Translations under genes and position numbers: made by a program
The notes under the pieces: generated by a model
What the model saw: only the letters and a program-made list of their open reading frames with translations
Told to the model about the DNA's origin: nothing
The model's database searches: none
DNA from: Marinobacter guineae
GTDB taxonomy: Bacteria; Pseudomonadota; Gammaproteobacteria; Pseudomonadales; Oleiphilaceae
DNA length: 64,000 bases
Direction of reading: 5' to 3'
Assembly: GCF_002744735.1 (NCBI RefSeq)
Contig: NZ_KZ319341.1
Location: 359,848-423,847, forward strand
Shown: positions 25,796-36,000 of the stretch, one piece after another
How the letters are laid out: every line of letters begins with the position of its first letter
Position numbering within the stretch: position 1 is the first letter of the stretch

Positions 25796-26650
25796 TTATT
25801 GCTCGAACAATGGCTTTACCGGGAACAGGGCATCGTACTGGGGAGCCTGCTTCTGAGCCTTGGCCTGGAAAGATTTCATCATATCCGTGGGGCGAAACAT
25901 CCCCGCCTGCCAGGTAGCCATGTATTTCAGGCTGTCCTCCACGCTGTGATCGCGGCTGTAGTTCAGCATTTCCTTGCAACCGGTCACTGCCAGCGGAGAG
26001 TTGGCCGCGATCTGCCCGGCTATTTTCATGACCGCCGCCAGCAGGGTTTCCTGATCCGGATAGACCGAATTGACGAACCCCAGACTCCGAGCCTCTTCCG
26101 AAGAGAACTTGCGCCCGGTGTAAGCCAGTTCGCGCACAACACCTTCCGGCATCAGTTTCGGCAGACGCTGGAGGGTACCCACGTCCGCCGTCATGCCCAG
26201 CTCGGTTTCCTTGATGGTGAAATAAGCATCTTCCGTGCAGTACCGGCTATCGGCGGCACAGACCATATCAAGGGCGCCGCCAATGCAGCCACCATGAATG
26301 GCCGCCAGCACAGGCAGCCGGATCTTCTCCAGGGATGTCAGCGTATCCTGCAGCTGCAACACCACGCGGCGCAGGTTTTCCGCCATTCGGCCGGGGTCGC
26401 CATTCATCGGCACCGCTTTGGGGTCGCTGAACACCCCCAGATCCATGCCCGCGGAGAAGTGTTTGCCGGTGGAGGAAATAACAATCACACGGGCGTCAGT
26501 GTTGGCTTCAACATCCTGCATGCAGCGAGGCAACTCGAGCCAGAATGCCTTGTTCATGGTGTTCAGCGCCTCCGGGCGACTGAACTGAACGTGGGCAATG
26601 TGGTCGTTTACTTCGATTGAAAAACTCTCGTAACTGGACAGGTCAGACAA
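25796..26650 (-). CDS. Enoyl-CoA hydratase/isomerase family (crotonase) protein
   Basis: 284 residues from a TTG start with AAGGAG 7 nt upstream; an ATG at 26710 would add 20 residues with no ribosome site. The crotonase CoA site is seen in STGKHFSAGMDLGVF near residue 64 and the oxyanion loop in AIHGGCIGGALDMVCAAD near 114. KETELGMTADVGTLQRLPKL near 140 provides the Glu and, unusually, an Asp: this resembles delta-3,5-delta-2,4-dienoyl-CoA isomerase. The C-terminal helix is typical. Confidence 0.85.
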   Translation of the reverse strand: MSDLSSYESFSIEVNDHIAHVQFSRPEALNTMNKAFWLELPRCMQDVEANTDARVIVISSTGKHFSAGMDLGVFSDPKAVPMNGDPGRMAENLRRVVLQLQDTLTSLEKIRLPVLAAIHGGCIGGALDMVCAADSRYCTEDAYFTIKETELGMTADVGTLQRLPKLMPEGVVRELAYTGRKFSSEEARSLGFVNSVYPDQETLLAAVMKIAGQIAANSPLAVTGCKEMLNYSRDHSVEDSLKYMATWQAGMFRPTDMMKSFQAKAQKQAPQYDALFPVKPLFEQ

Positions 26651-26783
26651 GACGGCACTCCTTATGTAATGTTCAACGTTCTGTTCATTAGCGGCATCCC
26701 GGACTGGCATTTCCGGACAAAGGTATCCTCAATTCTTCTACCTTCGTATTATGGGATCACAAGTTAACCCGAAAAGGTACAGC

Positions 26784-27749
26784 ATGGAATTCACCTTCCT
26801 CGGAACCTCCGCCGGAACACCGACGAAATCACGGAACGTGACCGGCCTCGCACTGAGCCACGGCGGCCCGAAGCGCTGGTATCTGATCGACTGCGGGGAA
26901 GGCACCCAGCACCAGCTGCTGAGGACGCGGCACTCGGTGATGCAGTTGCAGGCGATCTTTATTACCCATATCCACGGCGATCATACCTTCGGCCTTCCGG
27001 GACTGCTGACCAGTGCCTCGATGCTCGGGCGCACCGAGCCACTGGTCCTTGTTGCACCGAGACCGGTAAAAACCTTCGTGGAAGCTGCCATCGGCAACAG
27101 TGATTCCAATCTCAACTTCGAACTGAGGTTTGTGGATTCCGAAGCAGACAACTTCCACTGGGAGGATGAGGCCCTGACTGTAACCGCCACCCCCCTTTCT
27201 CACCGTGTGTCCTGCCGGGCCTTCGCATTGACCGAAAAGAAACTTGAACGCCAGTTGCTCCGTGACAAACTCGAAGCCGATGGCATTGAGGCAGGTCCAG
27301 CCTGGGGCCGCATTCAGCAGGGCCATGATGCGATACTGGACGACGGGCGACTGGTGCGTTGCGAGGACTACACCCGAATTGCCAGAAAACCACGGAAAGT
27401 GATCGTGGCTGGCGATAACGACCGTCCCGAACTGCTACGGGAAGCCTGTTCCGATATCGACGTTCTGGTCCATGAGGCCACTTACACTCAGGAGGTTTCC
27501 GACCGCGTAGGCCCGTGGCCACAGCACAGCTCGGCCGCCCAGGTGGCCCGTTTCGCGGATTCCGCTGGTGTTCCGAACCTCGTACTCACCCACTTCAGTT
27601 CCCGCTACCAGTTCAGTCCGAATGCCTACCCGCACATCGGAGAGATCGAGTCTGAAGCGAGAGGGATTTACCGCGGCAACCTGTTTCTGGCCCGGGATTT
27701 TGCGAGCTATGCGCTTGGCAAGGATCTGATTCTGAGAATCAGCGAGTAA
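26784..27749 (+). CDS. rnz: Ribonuclease Z
   Basis: 321 residues; the ATG at 26784 follows AAAAGG and starts MEFTFLGTSAGTPTKSRN, the family beginning. HIHGDHTFGLPGL near residue 62 is the zinc site, HxHxDH, with His in HEATY near 230 and the HSSAAQ motif near 255 giving the others. tRNase Z cleaves the 3' trailer from pre-tRNA. It is divergent from the crotonase gene. Confidence 0.94.
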   Translation: MEFTFLGTSAGTPTKSRNVTGLALSHGGPKRWYLIDCGEGTQHQLLRTRHSVMQLQAIFITHIHGDHTFGLPGLLTSASMLGRTEPLVLVAPRPVKTFVEAAIGNSDSNLNFELRFVDSEADNFHWEDEALTVTATPLSHRVSCRAFALTEKKLERQLLRDKLEADGIEAGPAWGRIQQGHDAILDDGRLVRCEDYTRIARKPRKVIVAGDNDRPELLREACSDIDVLVHEATYTQEVSDRVGPWPQHSSAAQVARFADSAGVPNLVLTHFSSRYQFSPNAYPHIGEIESEARGIYRGNLFLARDFASYALGKDLILRISE

Positions 27750-27900
27750 AGTTCACGCTGATAGGTACTTGCAAGGCTTCGCCTGGCCTTATATATGTCG
27801 CTTTAATATATTCACTTTGCGTTCGGCGAATATCAAATTACACTAACGCCAGGAATAAACTGAAATTCGATTCAATTCTCACTGCTCAGGAAGGCGGTCA

Positions 27901-30900
27901 ATGACCCGGGCCAGCGTCACCAGCTCCAGACTCAACACGGATGCGATTGTCGTTACCCAGGGCTTTATCCCCTGCGGCTGTGCCATCGACAGTGTGACTC
28001 GCAATAACAACGAGCTTCGCCTTGGCCTGAAGCACTTTTCTTCTCCCGGGGTATTCACGCAGCTGTCCTCCCAGGCAGCGGCACAGGCCGATCTGCACGT
28101 CTTCCTCGACAATAATCAGGAGAAGCCGCACATCCACCTCAAGGGCTTCGCCCGGCCCGGCCCCGGGGATAGTGTTTCGTTTGAAATTGCCAACCTGACG
28201 GCGGCCACGACCAACGATATCGAGCAAGTGTTCAAAGGCAACGGTAGGTCACGGCTCGCTGAATCGGAATCAGATCCTTCACTGAAAAGACTCTATCACC
28301 AGCACTGCCGTCGCCTTCTGGAGCAGTTACTGCCTGAATTCATGGATGGCACCTTCGAGGGCATTGAGGCCGATCTGGCGCAGGCGGCGGAGCTCCGCGA
28401 GATCACGCGCCTCAAGGACATGCGGTTCATTTTCCAAAGCCGGCAGCAACGAATGCTCCAGGATTTCCAGGCCCGGTTTCAGGCCAATCAAGCCATCCTG
28501 GAGCCAACTTCAGATTCAAAGCCCCGGACAACAGAGCTCCACCTGTTGCAACAGCATGAGTTCGAGGACTGGCTCGATTTGCAAGCGATCGCGGCCAGGA
28601 CAAGCAAGGCGAATACCGGCACGACCTTCGTGCTCAATCAGCTGTTAAACCAGATGTTCCGGCAAGACATCAATGATGACAACAACCCCCTGACACCAAG
28701 AGCCCTGTGCGTGTGCCTGCAACATATGGTGGATCATCTGGGCATTGCGCGGGAACACCGCCTCACGATCTACAAAGCCTGGGAGAATGCCCTTGGCAGA
28801 ATCTGGCCCGTAGCGGTTCAATCCCTGATCAATGACTGCCGCCGGGCCGGACTGGAGGCCCTCGACATCAGCGAATTGCCGGCGAACTGGTCTCGCAGGG
28901 AAAGCGCACCCGAAAGCAGCAGCTCTTCGGGAGAAAACGACGAAAAGACACCCGGCTCCGGCGACAATCCGGCAGCGGAAACGCTTGGCGACGCTCCAAC
29001 GGATACGGCATCAGCCGGACGAGCCCTGTTCCAGCTTATGGCTCTGGAGGGCAACCCGACATCCGAGGCCGGAGACTGGGAAGAACCCAACCCGCAGCTC
29101 TCGGAAAACATCCGATCCCGACGCAGTGAACTTCTGGATCGCTTACGCGACGACGAGCCCGAAATGGCAGGGTTGCTTCGGGAGCTGGCCGATTCAGATT
29201 CCGATCTGGCCAAGGTGCTTGACCGGACGGCGGTCGAAAAAGCCGGCCTTGTCGACCGTCTGTTTGCGCCTCTTCAGGCCCACGACGAGCTTTCCGGATC
29301 GCTTCGCCATCAATTGCAACAGCTCCGGTTACCGGTTTTTGAAGCCCTCATCGAAACGCCGGACTTCCTGAATGCTGAAAACCACCCGGCCCGGGAAATC
29401 ATTAACAACCTGATGCGCCTGTGTCTTGCGGAAAGGGCTTCCAGCAAAAAACTTGAAGCCACGGTTGCCGACATTGTTGATGAGCTCACCGGAATCGAGT
29501 CATCCCAGCCGGATATGCTGGAAAGCCTCAGCCAGAAGCTAAGACAACTGGTGGAACGGCAGGATCAGTCGTTTATCAGAAACTCCGAGCGACTGGCAAA
29601 AACCCTGGAGGGCAAGGAGCGCCTACGCAAGACACGAAAAGACGCACAGAACCGTCTCGACGCCCTTCTGAGGCAGAGAGAGGTTCCGAAAATCCTGATC
29701 CGGCTTCTTCAGGCCGGGTGGGAGCAGATAATCATACTTACCATGCTTAGGGAAGGCGCCGACAGCCAACACTGTGAGGAGCTGTTCGATGTAGTAGCAC
29801 AACTTCAGGCCTGGCTGTCCCCCGCCGGAACCACGGGCGAGCTTGCCTTCGAACGGGAGCTCGAGAGCAGTGTGATGCTTCAGTTCGTCGAGCGCGAGCT
29901 CAAGACAGCCGGTGAGATATCGCGAATTATCCCGGTCATGGAGGAGCTGGCCAGACAGCTTCAGGGCCAGACAGCGGCGGACACGCTCTGGGTCGAAAAA
30001 TACGGAGAGGCGGATGAGCCTGCGCCGGCGGTACCGTTGGAACTTGAACAGAGTCGTTGGGTCTCGAGGGCGAAGGAGATTTCGGTTGGGGACTGGGTTG
30101 AAGTCCGACTGGACGAAGGCGAACCGCGCCGCATGCGACTGGTCTGGGGTGGGGAGGATTCCCTCAGATTTGTTTTCCTCTCGCCCAAAGGCATGAGTGA
30201 AGTCAGTTACGGTTTTCCGGAATTTGTCGAGAAACTGGCAAACGGTAGCGCATGGCGGGTAGAGGATGGAGAAATACCGTTTCTCGATCAGAGCCTTTTC
30301 ACTATTGTTGAGGATGTTTACCGGAAGCTGAATTTCCAGGCCACCCACGATGCCCTTACCGGCTGCATGCATCGTCACGACTTCGAAAAGCAGATCTCCC
30401 GCTTGATAAGCGCCTCACCATCATCGTCGGAACCCGGGAACGGCGCGTTAATTGTTCTCGACATTGATGAGTTCAGCGTTATCAATGCCTCTTATGGCGC
30501 GGAAGCCGGCGATGCCTTGCTGAAACAGGTCGCCGAAACCATTCGCACAGACGGCCACGCCAGATTTCCGGCAGCACACGTTGGCCGGATCAGCGGCAAT
30601 GAGTTTGCCATACTCATCGACGACATCACCGTCGAAGACAGCCTTGACCTGGCGGAATCCATTCGTCGCAACTTCGAGCAACAGGTCGTTCAGCACGGGC
30701 AGGCAGAGTACCGGGCGACGGTAAGCATCAGCATCCGGCCGGTTACCAGCGCCGCACATTCCGCCGGAGACCTTCTGAACCAGGCGAGCCTGTCGCTCAA
30801 GGCTGCCAAAAAGCAGGGCGGCAACCGGATTGAACTGGCCAGAGAAAGCCGCGACTCCTCGCAGATTGGCACTCCGCAATGGGTGACCGAAATTGATCGT

Positions 30901-31662
30901 ACCATCCGAGATGGCAGTCTTTACCTTCGGGCCCAGCCCATTGTCACCCTGGGCCCGGAAACCGGCGAAGGCAAAATGTATGAGCTTTTGCTGGGGCTCC
31001 GGGACAGCTCCGGCAAGGAGATTTCACCTCAGGGTTATATCGAGGCAGCGGAACAGTTCCACCGCAGTACCCGGGTCGATCTGTGGGTCATTTCAGAGGC
31101 CATGGCCTGGATGCGTAGCAATCCCGAGACCCTGGCCAATATCGCTACCCTGAACGTAAACCTGTCAGGCTCGTCGTTGAGTGATGACGGTTTCATGCTC
31201 GGCCTGGAGTCAAATCTGAGGGCAAGCCCTGAACTTGCCCACAAACTCTGCTTCGAGGTGACCGAAACCTCAGCCGTTGCCAACCTGCACTTTGCCTCCG
31301 ACTTCATGCGCGAGATGAAGCGCCTCAATTGCCGGTTTGCCCTTGATGACTTCGGCACCGGGCTGTCTTCCTACGCCTACCTTCAGAAACTTCCTGTGGA
31401 TTTCGTGAAGATCGATGGCATATTCGTCCGGGACATGGCCACAAACCTGACAAATTACGCCATGGTGCGCTCCATCAATGAACTGTGCCATTTCCTGGAC
31501 CTTCAGACGATTGCCGAATACGTCGAGGATATGGAAATCATGGATACCCTGAAGGAGATCCAGGTGGACTACGCACAGGGCTTCGCCATTGCCAAACCGC
31601 GCAAGCTGGATAGTCTCGGTACCGGAAAAGCCGATACCCCGGTTTATGCCTACAAGAAATAG
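27901..31662 (+). CDS. Giant DUF1631-GGDEF-EAL cyclic-di-GMP protein
   Basis: 1253 residues. The N-terminal part (about 1-110) is PilZ-like; residues about 120-800 form a DUF1631 region of alpha-helices and charged linkers. A GGDEF-type domain (about 820-980) has SGNEF at 898-902 in place of GGDEF and no RxxD inhibitory site, so cyclase activity is doubtful. The EAL domain (about 1010-1250) keeps Glu1028 in YELLL, LNVNLS, FEVTET, DDFGTG, KIDG and AEYVE, so phosphodiesterase activity is plausible. The ATG follows AGGAAGG. Its targets are unknown. Confidence 0.85.
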   Translation: MTRASVTSSRLNTDAIVVTQGFIPCGCAIDSVTRNNNELRLGLKHFSSPGVFTQLSSQAAAQADLHVFLDNNQEKPHIHLKGFARPGPGDSVSFEIANLTAATTNDIEQVFKGNGRSRLAESESDPSLKRLYHQHCRRLLEQLLPEFMDGTFEGIEADLAQAAELREITRLKDMRFIFQSRQQRMLQDFQARFQANQAILEPTSDSKPRTTELHLLQQHEFEDWLDLQAIAARTSKANTGTTFVLNQLLNQMFRQDINDDNNPLTPRALCVCLQHMVDHLGIAREHRLTIYKAWENALGRIWPVAVQSLINDCRRAGLEALDISELPANWSRRESAPESSSSSGENDEKTPGSGDNPAAETLGDAPTDTASAGRALFQLMALEGNPTSEAGDWEEPNPQLSENIRSRRSELLDRLRDDEPEMAGLLRELADSDSDLAKVLDRTAVEKAGLVDRLFAPLQAHDELSGSLRHQLQQLRLPVFEALIETPDFLNAENHPAREIINNLMRLCLAERASSKKLEATVADIVDELTGIESSQPDMLESLSQKLRQLVERQDQSFIRNSERLAKTLEGKERLRKTRKDAQNRLDALLRQREVPKILIRLLQAGWEQIIILTMLREGADSQHCEELFDVVAQLQAWLSPAGTTGELAFERELESSVMLQFVERELKTAGEISRIIPVMEELARQLQGQTAADTLWVEKYGEADEPAPAVPLELEQSRWVSRAKEISVGDWVEVRLDEGEPRRMRLVWGGEDSLRFVFLSPKGMSEVSYGFPEFVEKLANGSAWRVEDGEIPFLDQSLFTIVEDVYRKLNFQATHDALTGCMHRHDFEKQISRLISASPSSSEPGNGALIVLDIDEFSVINASYGAEAGDALLKQVAETIRTDGHARFPAAHVGRISGNEFAILIDDITVEDSLDLAESIRRNFEQQVVQHGQAEYRATVSISIRPVTSAAHSAGDLLNQASLSLKAAKKQGGNRIELARESRDSSQIGTPQWVTEIDRTIRDGSLYLRAQPIVTLGPETGEGKMYELLLGLRDSSGKEISPQGYIEAAEQFHRSTRVDLWVISEAMAWMRSNPETLANIATLNVNLSGSSLSDDGFMLGLESNLRASPELAHKLCFEVTETSAVANLHFASDFMREMKRLNCRFALDDFGTGLSSYAYLQKLPVDFVKIDGIFVRDMATNLTNYAMVRSINELCHFLDLQTIAEYVEDMEIMDTLKEIQVDYAQGFAIAKPRKLDSLGTGKADTPVYAYKK

Positions 31663-31865
31663 CTTTGCATTTCCCGGCAGTAAGAGTACAGTGGGCCTCG
31701 TTGGAAAGATTTAGCAAAGCATTTCATCAATAAGACCGCTCAGTTGTAACAAGTAGCATGTCCTGTTTTTGATCACGCAAGTTTTTTGTTTCCGCATACC
31801 GCTGATCAGGCATCATGAAGATGATCTGACAGCACATTAAAAGATTGAATTCAGGAAAGTATATT

Positions 31866-32072
31866 ATGTCTACAGTTACCGGCAACGTTAAGTTTTTCAA
31901 CGAAGCAAAAGGTTTTGGCTTTATCACTCGCGAAAGCGGCCCGGACGTTTTTGTTCACTACAGCGCTATTCAGGGCGGCGGTTTCAAGACTCTGGCTGAA
32001 GGCCAGCAGGTCGAGTTCACCGTTACCCAGGGCCAGAAAGGTCCTCAGGCGGAAAACGTAGTTGCTGTTTAA
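31866..32072 (+). CDS. CspA-family cold-shock protein
   Basis: 68 residues from the ATG after CAGGAAAG. RNA-binding motifs KGFGFI (RNP1) and VFVHY (RNP2) are both intact. A leader of roughly 200 bp with a small hairpin (stem ATCAT/ATGAT at 31812-31825) precedes it, as expected of cold-shock mRNAs whose leaders control stability. A strong terminator follows. It is probably expressed as a single-gene unit. Confidence 0.92.
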   Translation: MSTVTGNVKFFNEAKGFGFITRESGPDVFVHYSAIQGGGFKTLAEGQQVEFTVTQGQKGPQAENVVAV

Positions 32073-32091
32073 ATAACAGACAACACGTAAT

Positions 32092-32119
32092 AAAAAAGGC
32101 AGCTTCGGCTGCCTTTTTT
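32092..32119 (+). terminator. Rho-independent terminator of the cold-shock gene
   Basis: GGCAGC (32098-32103), loop TTCG, GCTGCC (32108-32113), with AAAAAA before and TTTTTT after, giving a 12-bp stem in total. A textbook terminator; the A-run means it can also work on the other strand. Confidence 0.95.
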
Positions 32120-32143
32120 CGTTTCTGACTTTCTTCTCTGGCT

Positions 32144-32623
32144 TTACTCTGCCCCCTCCACCGGGATCGTCTCGGTATTTTTTATCTCCCGCAACGCAAA
32201 GTTTGAATTCACTTGGGCAATGCCCTGCAATGTGAAGATCTTTTCGTTCAGAAAGCGGTCGTAGCTGGCCATATCCGGCACGATAACCCTCAGTACGAAA
32301 TCGGCATTCCCGGTAACCGCAAAACACTGGAGTACCTCGGGGTAACTGCTGACCTGCTGCTCAATCTCCGCGGTGCTATCAATATTGTGTCGCTGTAATG
32401 ACAGGTTGACCAGCACGCACAAGCCCTGACCGATGCGCTCCGGATCCAGTCGTGCGCTGTATCCCTGGATGACACCGCTTTCCTCCAGGGTCCTTACCCG
32501 CCTCCAGCACGCCGCCGGCGACAACCCCACCTGTTCCGCCAGTAACTGGTTACTGATGCGCCCGTCCTCTTGAAGCACGGACAGGATCCGCCGATCCAGT
32601 TTATCGAGATTGACCTGTTTCAT
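32144..32623 (-). CDS. Lrp/AsnC-family transcriptional regulator
   Basis: 159 residues. The ATG at 32623 follows AGGTG at 7 nt; an upstream Met at 32677 has no site. Residues 5-60 form an AsnC-type winged helix (LDKLDRRILSVLQEDGRIS, then SPAACWRRVRTLEESG), followed by the ligand-binding RAM domain with FAVTGNADFVLRV. It is divergent from the indolepyruvate oxidoreductase module, which it probably controls in response to an amino acid. Confidence 0.9.
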   Translation of the reverse strand: MKQVNLDKLDRRILSVLQEDGRISNQLLAEQVGLSPAACWRRVRTLEESGVIQGYSARLDPERIGQGLCVLVNLSLQRHNIDSTAEIEQQVSSYPEVLQCFAVTGNADFVLRVIVPDMASYDRFLNEKIFTLQGIAQVNSNFALREIKNTETIPVEGAE

Positions 32624-33047
32624 TTGGTAACACCTGATTTTTATCAAAGGTTCTTGCTTACTATTGTCTTTTATCAAACATCCTTTCGCAAACCCCGAAA
32701 ACCCTCACCCAATAAGCAAGCACCTTTTGCGAACTTCCCTCTAGAATTCTGGGTTCAGGAGCCTCTGATTGACTCCTGAGTCGCCTCTGGCATTCAGAGC
32801 GATTCACAATCTAGGCGCGACTTTGCAGGAATGTCTGGACCTTTCAAGAAGTCGCAACGCGGAGTGTGGATCGCTCTGAATGCCCCGAAGGGCACGCTCT
32901 GAAGGCTGCATCTGCAGCGTTGCGGTTCTTACCAAGGGCTACGGCCATTGGCTGCGAACCCCGCCTTGCACCTACAGCCTTCAGAACGCGCAGAGGTGAC
33001 TCAGGAGTCAATCAGAGGCTCCTCAAAATCGACAAAAGGAGGGCACC
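32624..33047. promoter_or_regulatory. 424-bp divergent gap between the lrp-like gene and the oxidoreductase gene
   Basis: This is the only gap above 300 bp. It must hold the promoters for both divergent genes, yet most of its right half (32758-33022) is occupied by a nested inverted-repeat element that ends 25 bp before the oxidoreductase ATG. The left part (32624-32757) is AT-richer and probably carries the lrp-like promoter. Confidence 0.6.
32758..33022. repeat. 265-bp nested inverted-repeat element (MITE-like)
   Basis: Terminal inverted repeats of 32 bp (32758-32789 and 32991-33022) match at 31 of 32 positions and begin GGAGCCTCTGATTGACTCC. Inside, GGCATTCAGAGCGAT (32789-32803) pairs perfectly with 32870-32884, with a further inner stem GCGACTT (32817-32823) and AAGTCGC (32849-32855). 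A second hairpin pairs 32895-32908 with 32975-32988 (13 of 14). The flanks both read TCA (32755-32757 and 33023-33025), a possible 3-bp target duplication. No transposase ORF fits inside. Confidence 0.8.
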
Positions 33048-36000
33048 ATGTCCGCCGATACCCCACAGCTCGACAATTACAAACTGGAAGACCGCTACCT
33101 GCGGGAATCAGGCCGGGTTTTCCTGACCGGAACACAGGCTCTGGTCCGTATCCCTTTGATGCAGGCCGCCCTGGATCGCAAACAGGGGCTGAATACCGCC
33201 GGCATGGTCAGTGGCTACCGGGGTTCTCCCCTGGGGGCTTACGACCAGGCGCTCTGGCAGGCCCAGAACCTGCTCGATGAAAACCGTATCGATTTCGTGC
33301 CAGCGATTAACGAAGACCTGGCTGCCACCATCATGCTGGGCACCCAGCAGGTGGAGACCGATGATGACCGGCAGGTGGATGGTGTATTCGGCCTCTGGTA
33401 TGGCAAAGGCCCCGGGGTTGACCGCGCCGGCGATGCCCTCAAGCACGGCACCACCTATGGTTCATCCCCCCACGGCGGTGTTCTGGTGGTTGCCGGTGAT
33501 GATCATGGCTGCGTGTCTTCCTCCATGCCCCACCAGTCCGATGTGGCGTTCATGAGCTTCTTCATGCCCACCATCAACCCGGCCAGCCTCGCCGAGTATC
33601 TGGAATTCGGCCTATGGGGCTATGCCCTGTCCCGTTACAGTGGCTGCTGGGTGGGTTTCAAGGCGATCTCGGAGACGGTTGAAAGCGCGGCATCCGTGGA
33701 GCTGCCCCCTCTGCCGGAGTTCGTAACCCCCGATGACTTCACCGCACCCGAAAGCGGCCTCCACTACCGCTGGCCGGACCTGCCCGGGCCCCAACTGGAA
33801 ACCCGAATCGAACACAAGCTGGCCGCCGTGCAGGCCTTCGCCAGGGCCAACCCCATTGACCGCTGCCTGTACAACAACCCGGAAGCCCGCTTTGGCATTG
33901 TGACCACCGGCAAGGGTCACCTGGACCTGCTCGAAGCCCTCGACCTGCTGGGCATTGATGAAGACAAGGCCCGGGACATGGGGCTGGATATTTACAAGAT
34001 CGGTATGGTCTGGCCCCTGGAGCGCCGCGGCATTCTCAACTTCGTTCATGGCAAGGAAGAAGTCCTGGTCATTGAAGAAAAGCGGGGCATCATCGAGAGC
34101 CAGATCAAGGAAACCATGTCCGAGCCGGATCGCCCCGGCGAAGTGCTGATTACCGGCAAACAGGATGAGCTGGGCCGCCCGCTGATTCCCTACGTGGGTG
34201 AGCTGAGCCCGAAACTGGTGGCCGGCTTCCTGGCTGCCCGGCTTGGCCGGTTCTTCTCGCTGGACTTCAGCGAGCGCATGGCCGAGATCAGTGCCATGTC
34301 CAATGCCCAGGACCCGGGTGGCGTCAAACGGATGCCCTATTTCTGCTCCGGCTGCCCCCACAACACGTCCACCAAGGTCCCGGAAGGCAGCAAGGCTCTG
34401 GCTGGCATTGGCTGCCACTTCATGGCCTCCTGGATGGGCCGTAACACGGAATCCCTGATCCAGATGGGTGGCGAAGGGGTCAACTGGATCGGCAAGAGCC
34501 GTTATATCGGCAACCCCCACGTGTTTCAGAACCTGGGTGAAGGCACCTATTTCCACTCCGGCTCCATGGCCATCCGCCAGGCTGTGGCGGCAGGCATCAA
34601 CATCACCTACAAGATACTGTTCAACGATGCCGTGGCCATGACTGGCGGCCAGCCGGTGGATGGCCAGATCACCGTGCCCATGATTGCCCAGCAGATGGCA
34701 GCCGAGGGTGTTCGCCGGGTCGTGGTGCTCAGTGATGAACCCGAAAAGTACGATGGCCATAAAGACCAGTTCCCGAAGGACGTTACCTTCCATGACCGCT
34801 CCGAACTGGATACGGTTCAGCGCGAATTGCGGGACATTCCGGGCTGCACCGTGCTGATCTACGACCAGACCTGTGCCGCTGAAAAGCGCCGGCGTCGCAA
34901 GCGCAATCAGTTCCCGGATCCGGCAAAACGGGCATTTATCAACCATCACGTCTGCGAGGGTTGTGGCGATTGCTCGGTGCAGTCCAACTGCCTCTCCGTT
35001 GTGCCCCGCAAAACCGAGCTGGGCCGTAAGCGCAAGATCGACCAGTCGTCCTGCAACAAGGACTTTTCCTGCGTCAACGGCTTCTGCCCCAGCTTTGTCA
35101 CCATTGAAGGCGGGCAGTTGCGCAAATCCCGGGGTATGGACACCGGCTCGGTACTGACCGGCAAACTGGCCAACATTCCAGCTCCGGAACTGCCGGAGAT
35201 GACCGGCTCCTATGACCTGCTCGTTGGCGGCGTCGGTGGCACAGGCGTGGTCACCGTGGGACAGTTGATCACCATGGCCGCGCACCTGGAATCCCGGGGT
35301 GCTTCGGTACTGGATTTCATGGGCTTCGCCCAGAAGGGTGGTACCGTTCTGAGCTATGTGCGCATGGCGCCGTCTCCGGATAAGCTGCACCAGGTTCGAA
35401 TCAGCAATGGCCAGGCCGATGCGGTTATCGCCTGTGATCTGGTGGTGGCTTCCTCCCAGAAAGCCCTGAGTGTACTGAGGCCGAATCACACCCGGATTGT
35501 TGCCAACGAAGCGGAACTGCCTACCGCCGACTATGTGCTCTTCCGCGATGCCGACATGAAGGCCGACAAGCGCCTGGGCCTGCTCCGGGATGCGGTAGTG
35601 CAGGACCATTTCAGTCAACTCGACGCCAATGGGATCGCCGAGAAGCTGATGGGCGATACCGTGTTCTCAAACGTGATGATGCTGGGTTTTGCCTGGCAGA
35701 AAGGACTGTTGCCCCTGTCTGAAGCAGCCTTGATGAAGGCCATCGAACTCAACGGCGTGGCGATTGATCGCAACAAGGAAGCCTTCGGCTGGGGCCGCGT
35801 GGCCGCTGTTGATCTGAGCGCGGTAACGGACCTGCTGGACACCGGAAGCGCAAAGGTTGTGAACGCCCAGTCCGAGCCGACCCTTGATGAGCTGATCGAG
35901 ACCCGTCACGGCCATCTGGTCAACTACCAGAACCGGCGCTGGGCCGATCAGTACCGGGCCAGTGTTGCCGAAGTCCGGAAGGCCGAGGAAGCCCTGGGAC

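Noticed and set aside
25676..26620. 314-codon plus-strand frame over the crotonase gene
   Set aside because: The crotonase motifs on the minus strand are strong, and this frame has none.
32866..33126. 86-codon frame crossing the 265-bp element
   Set aside because: Its sequence is that of the repeat, with no domain; it runs out of frame into the oxidoreductase gene.
33612..35618. 668-codon open frame on the minus strand
   Set aside because: It lies fully inside the oxidoreductase gene on the opposite strand, has no domain, and arises from the high GC content.
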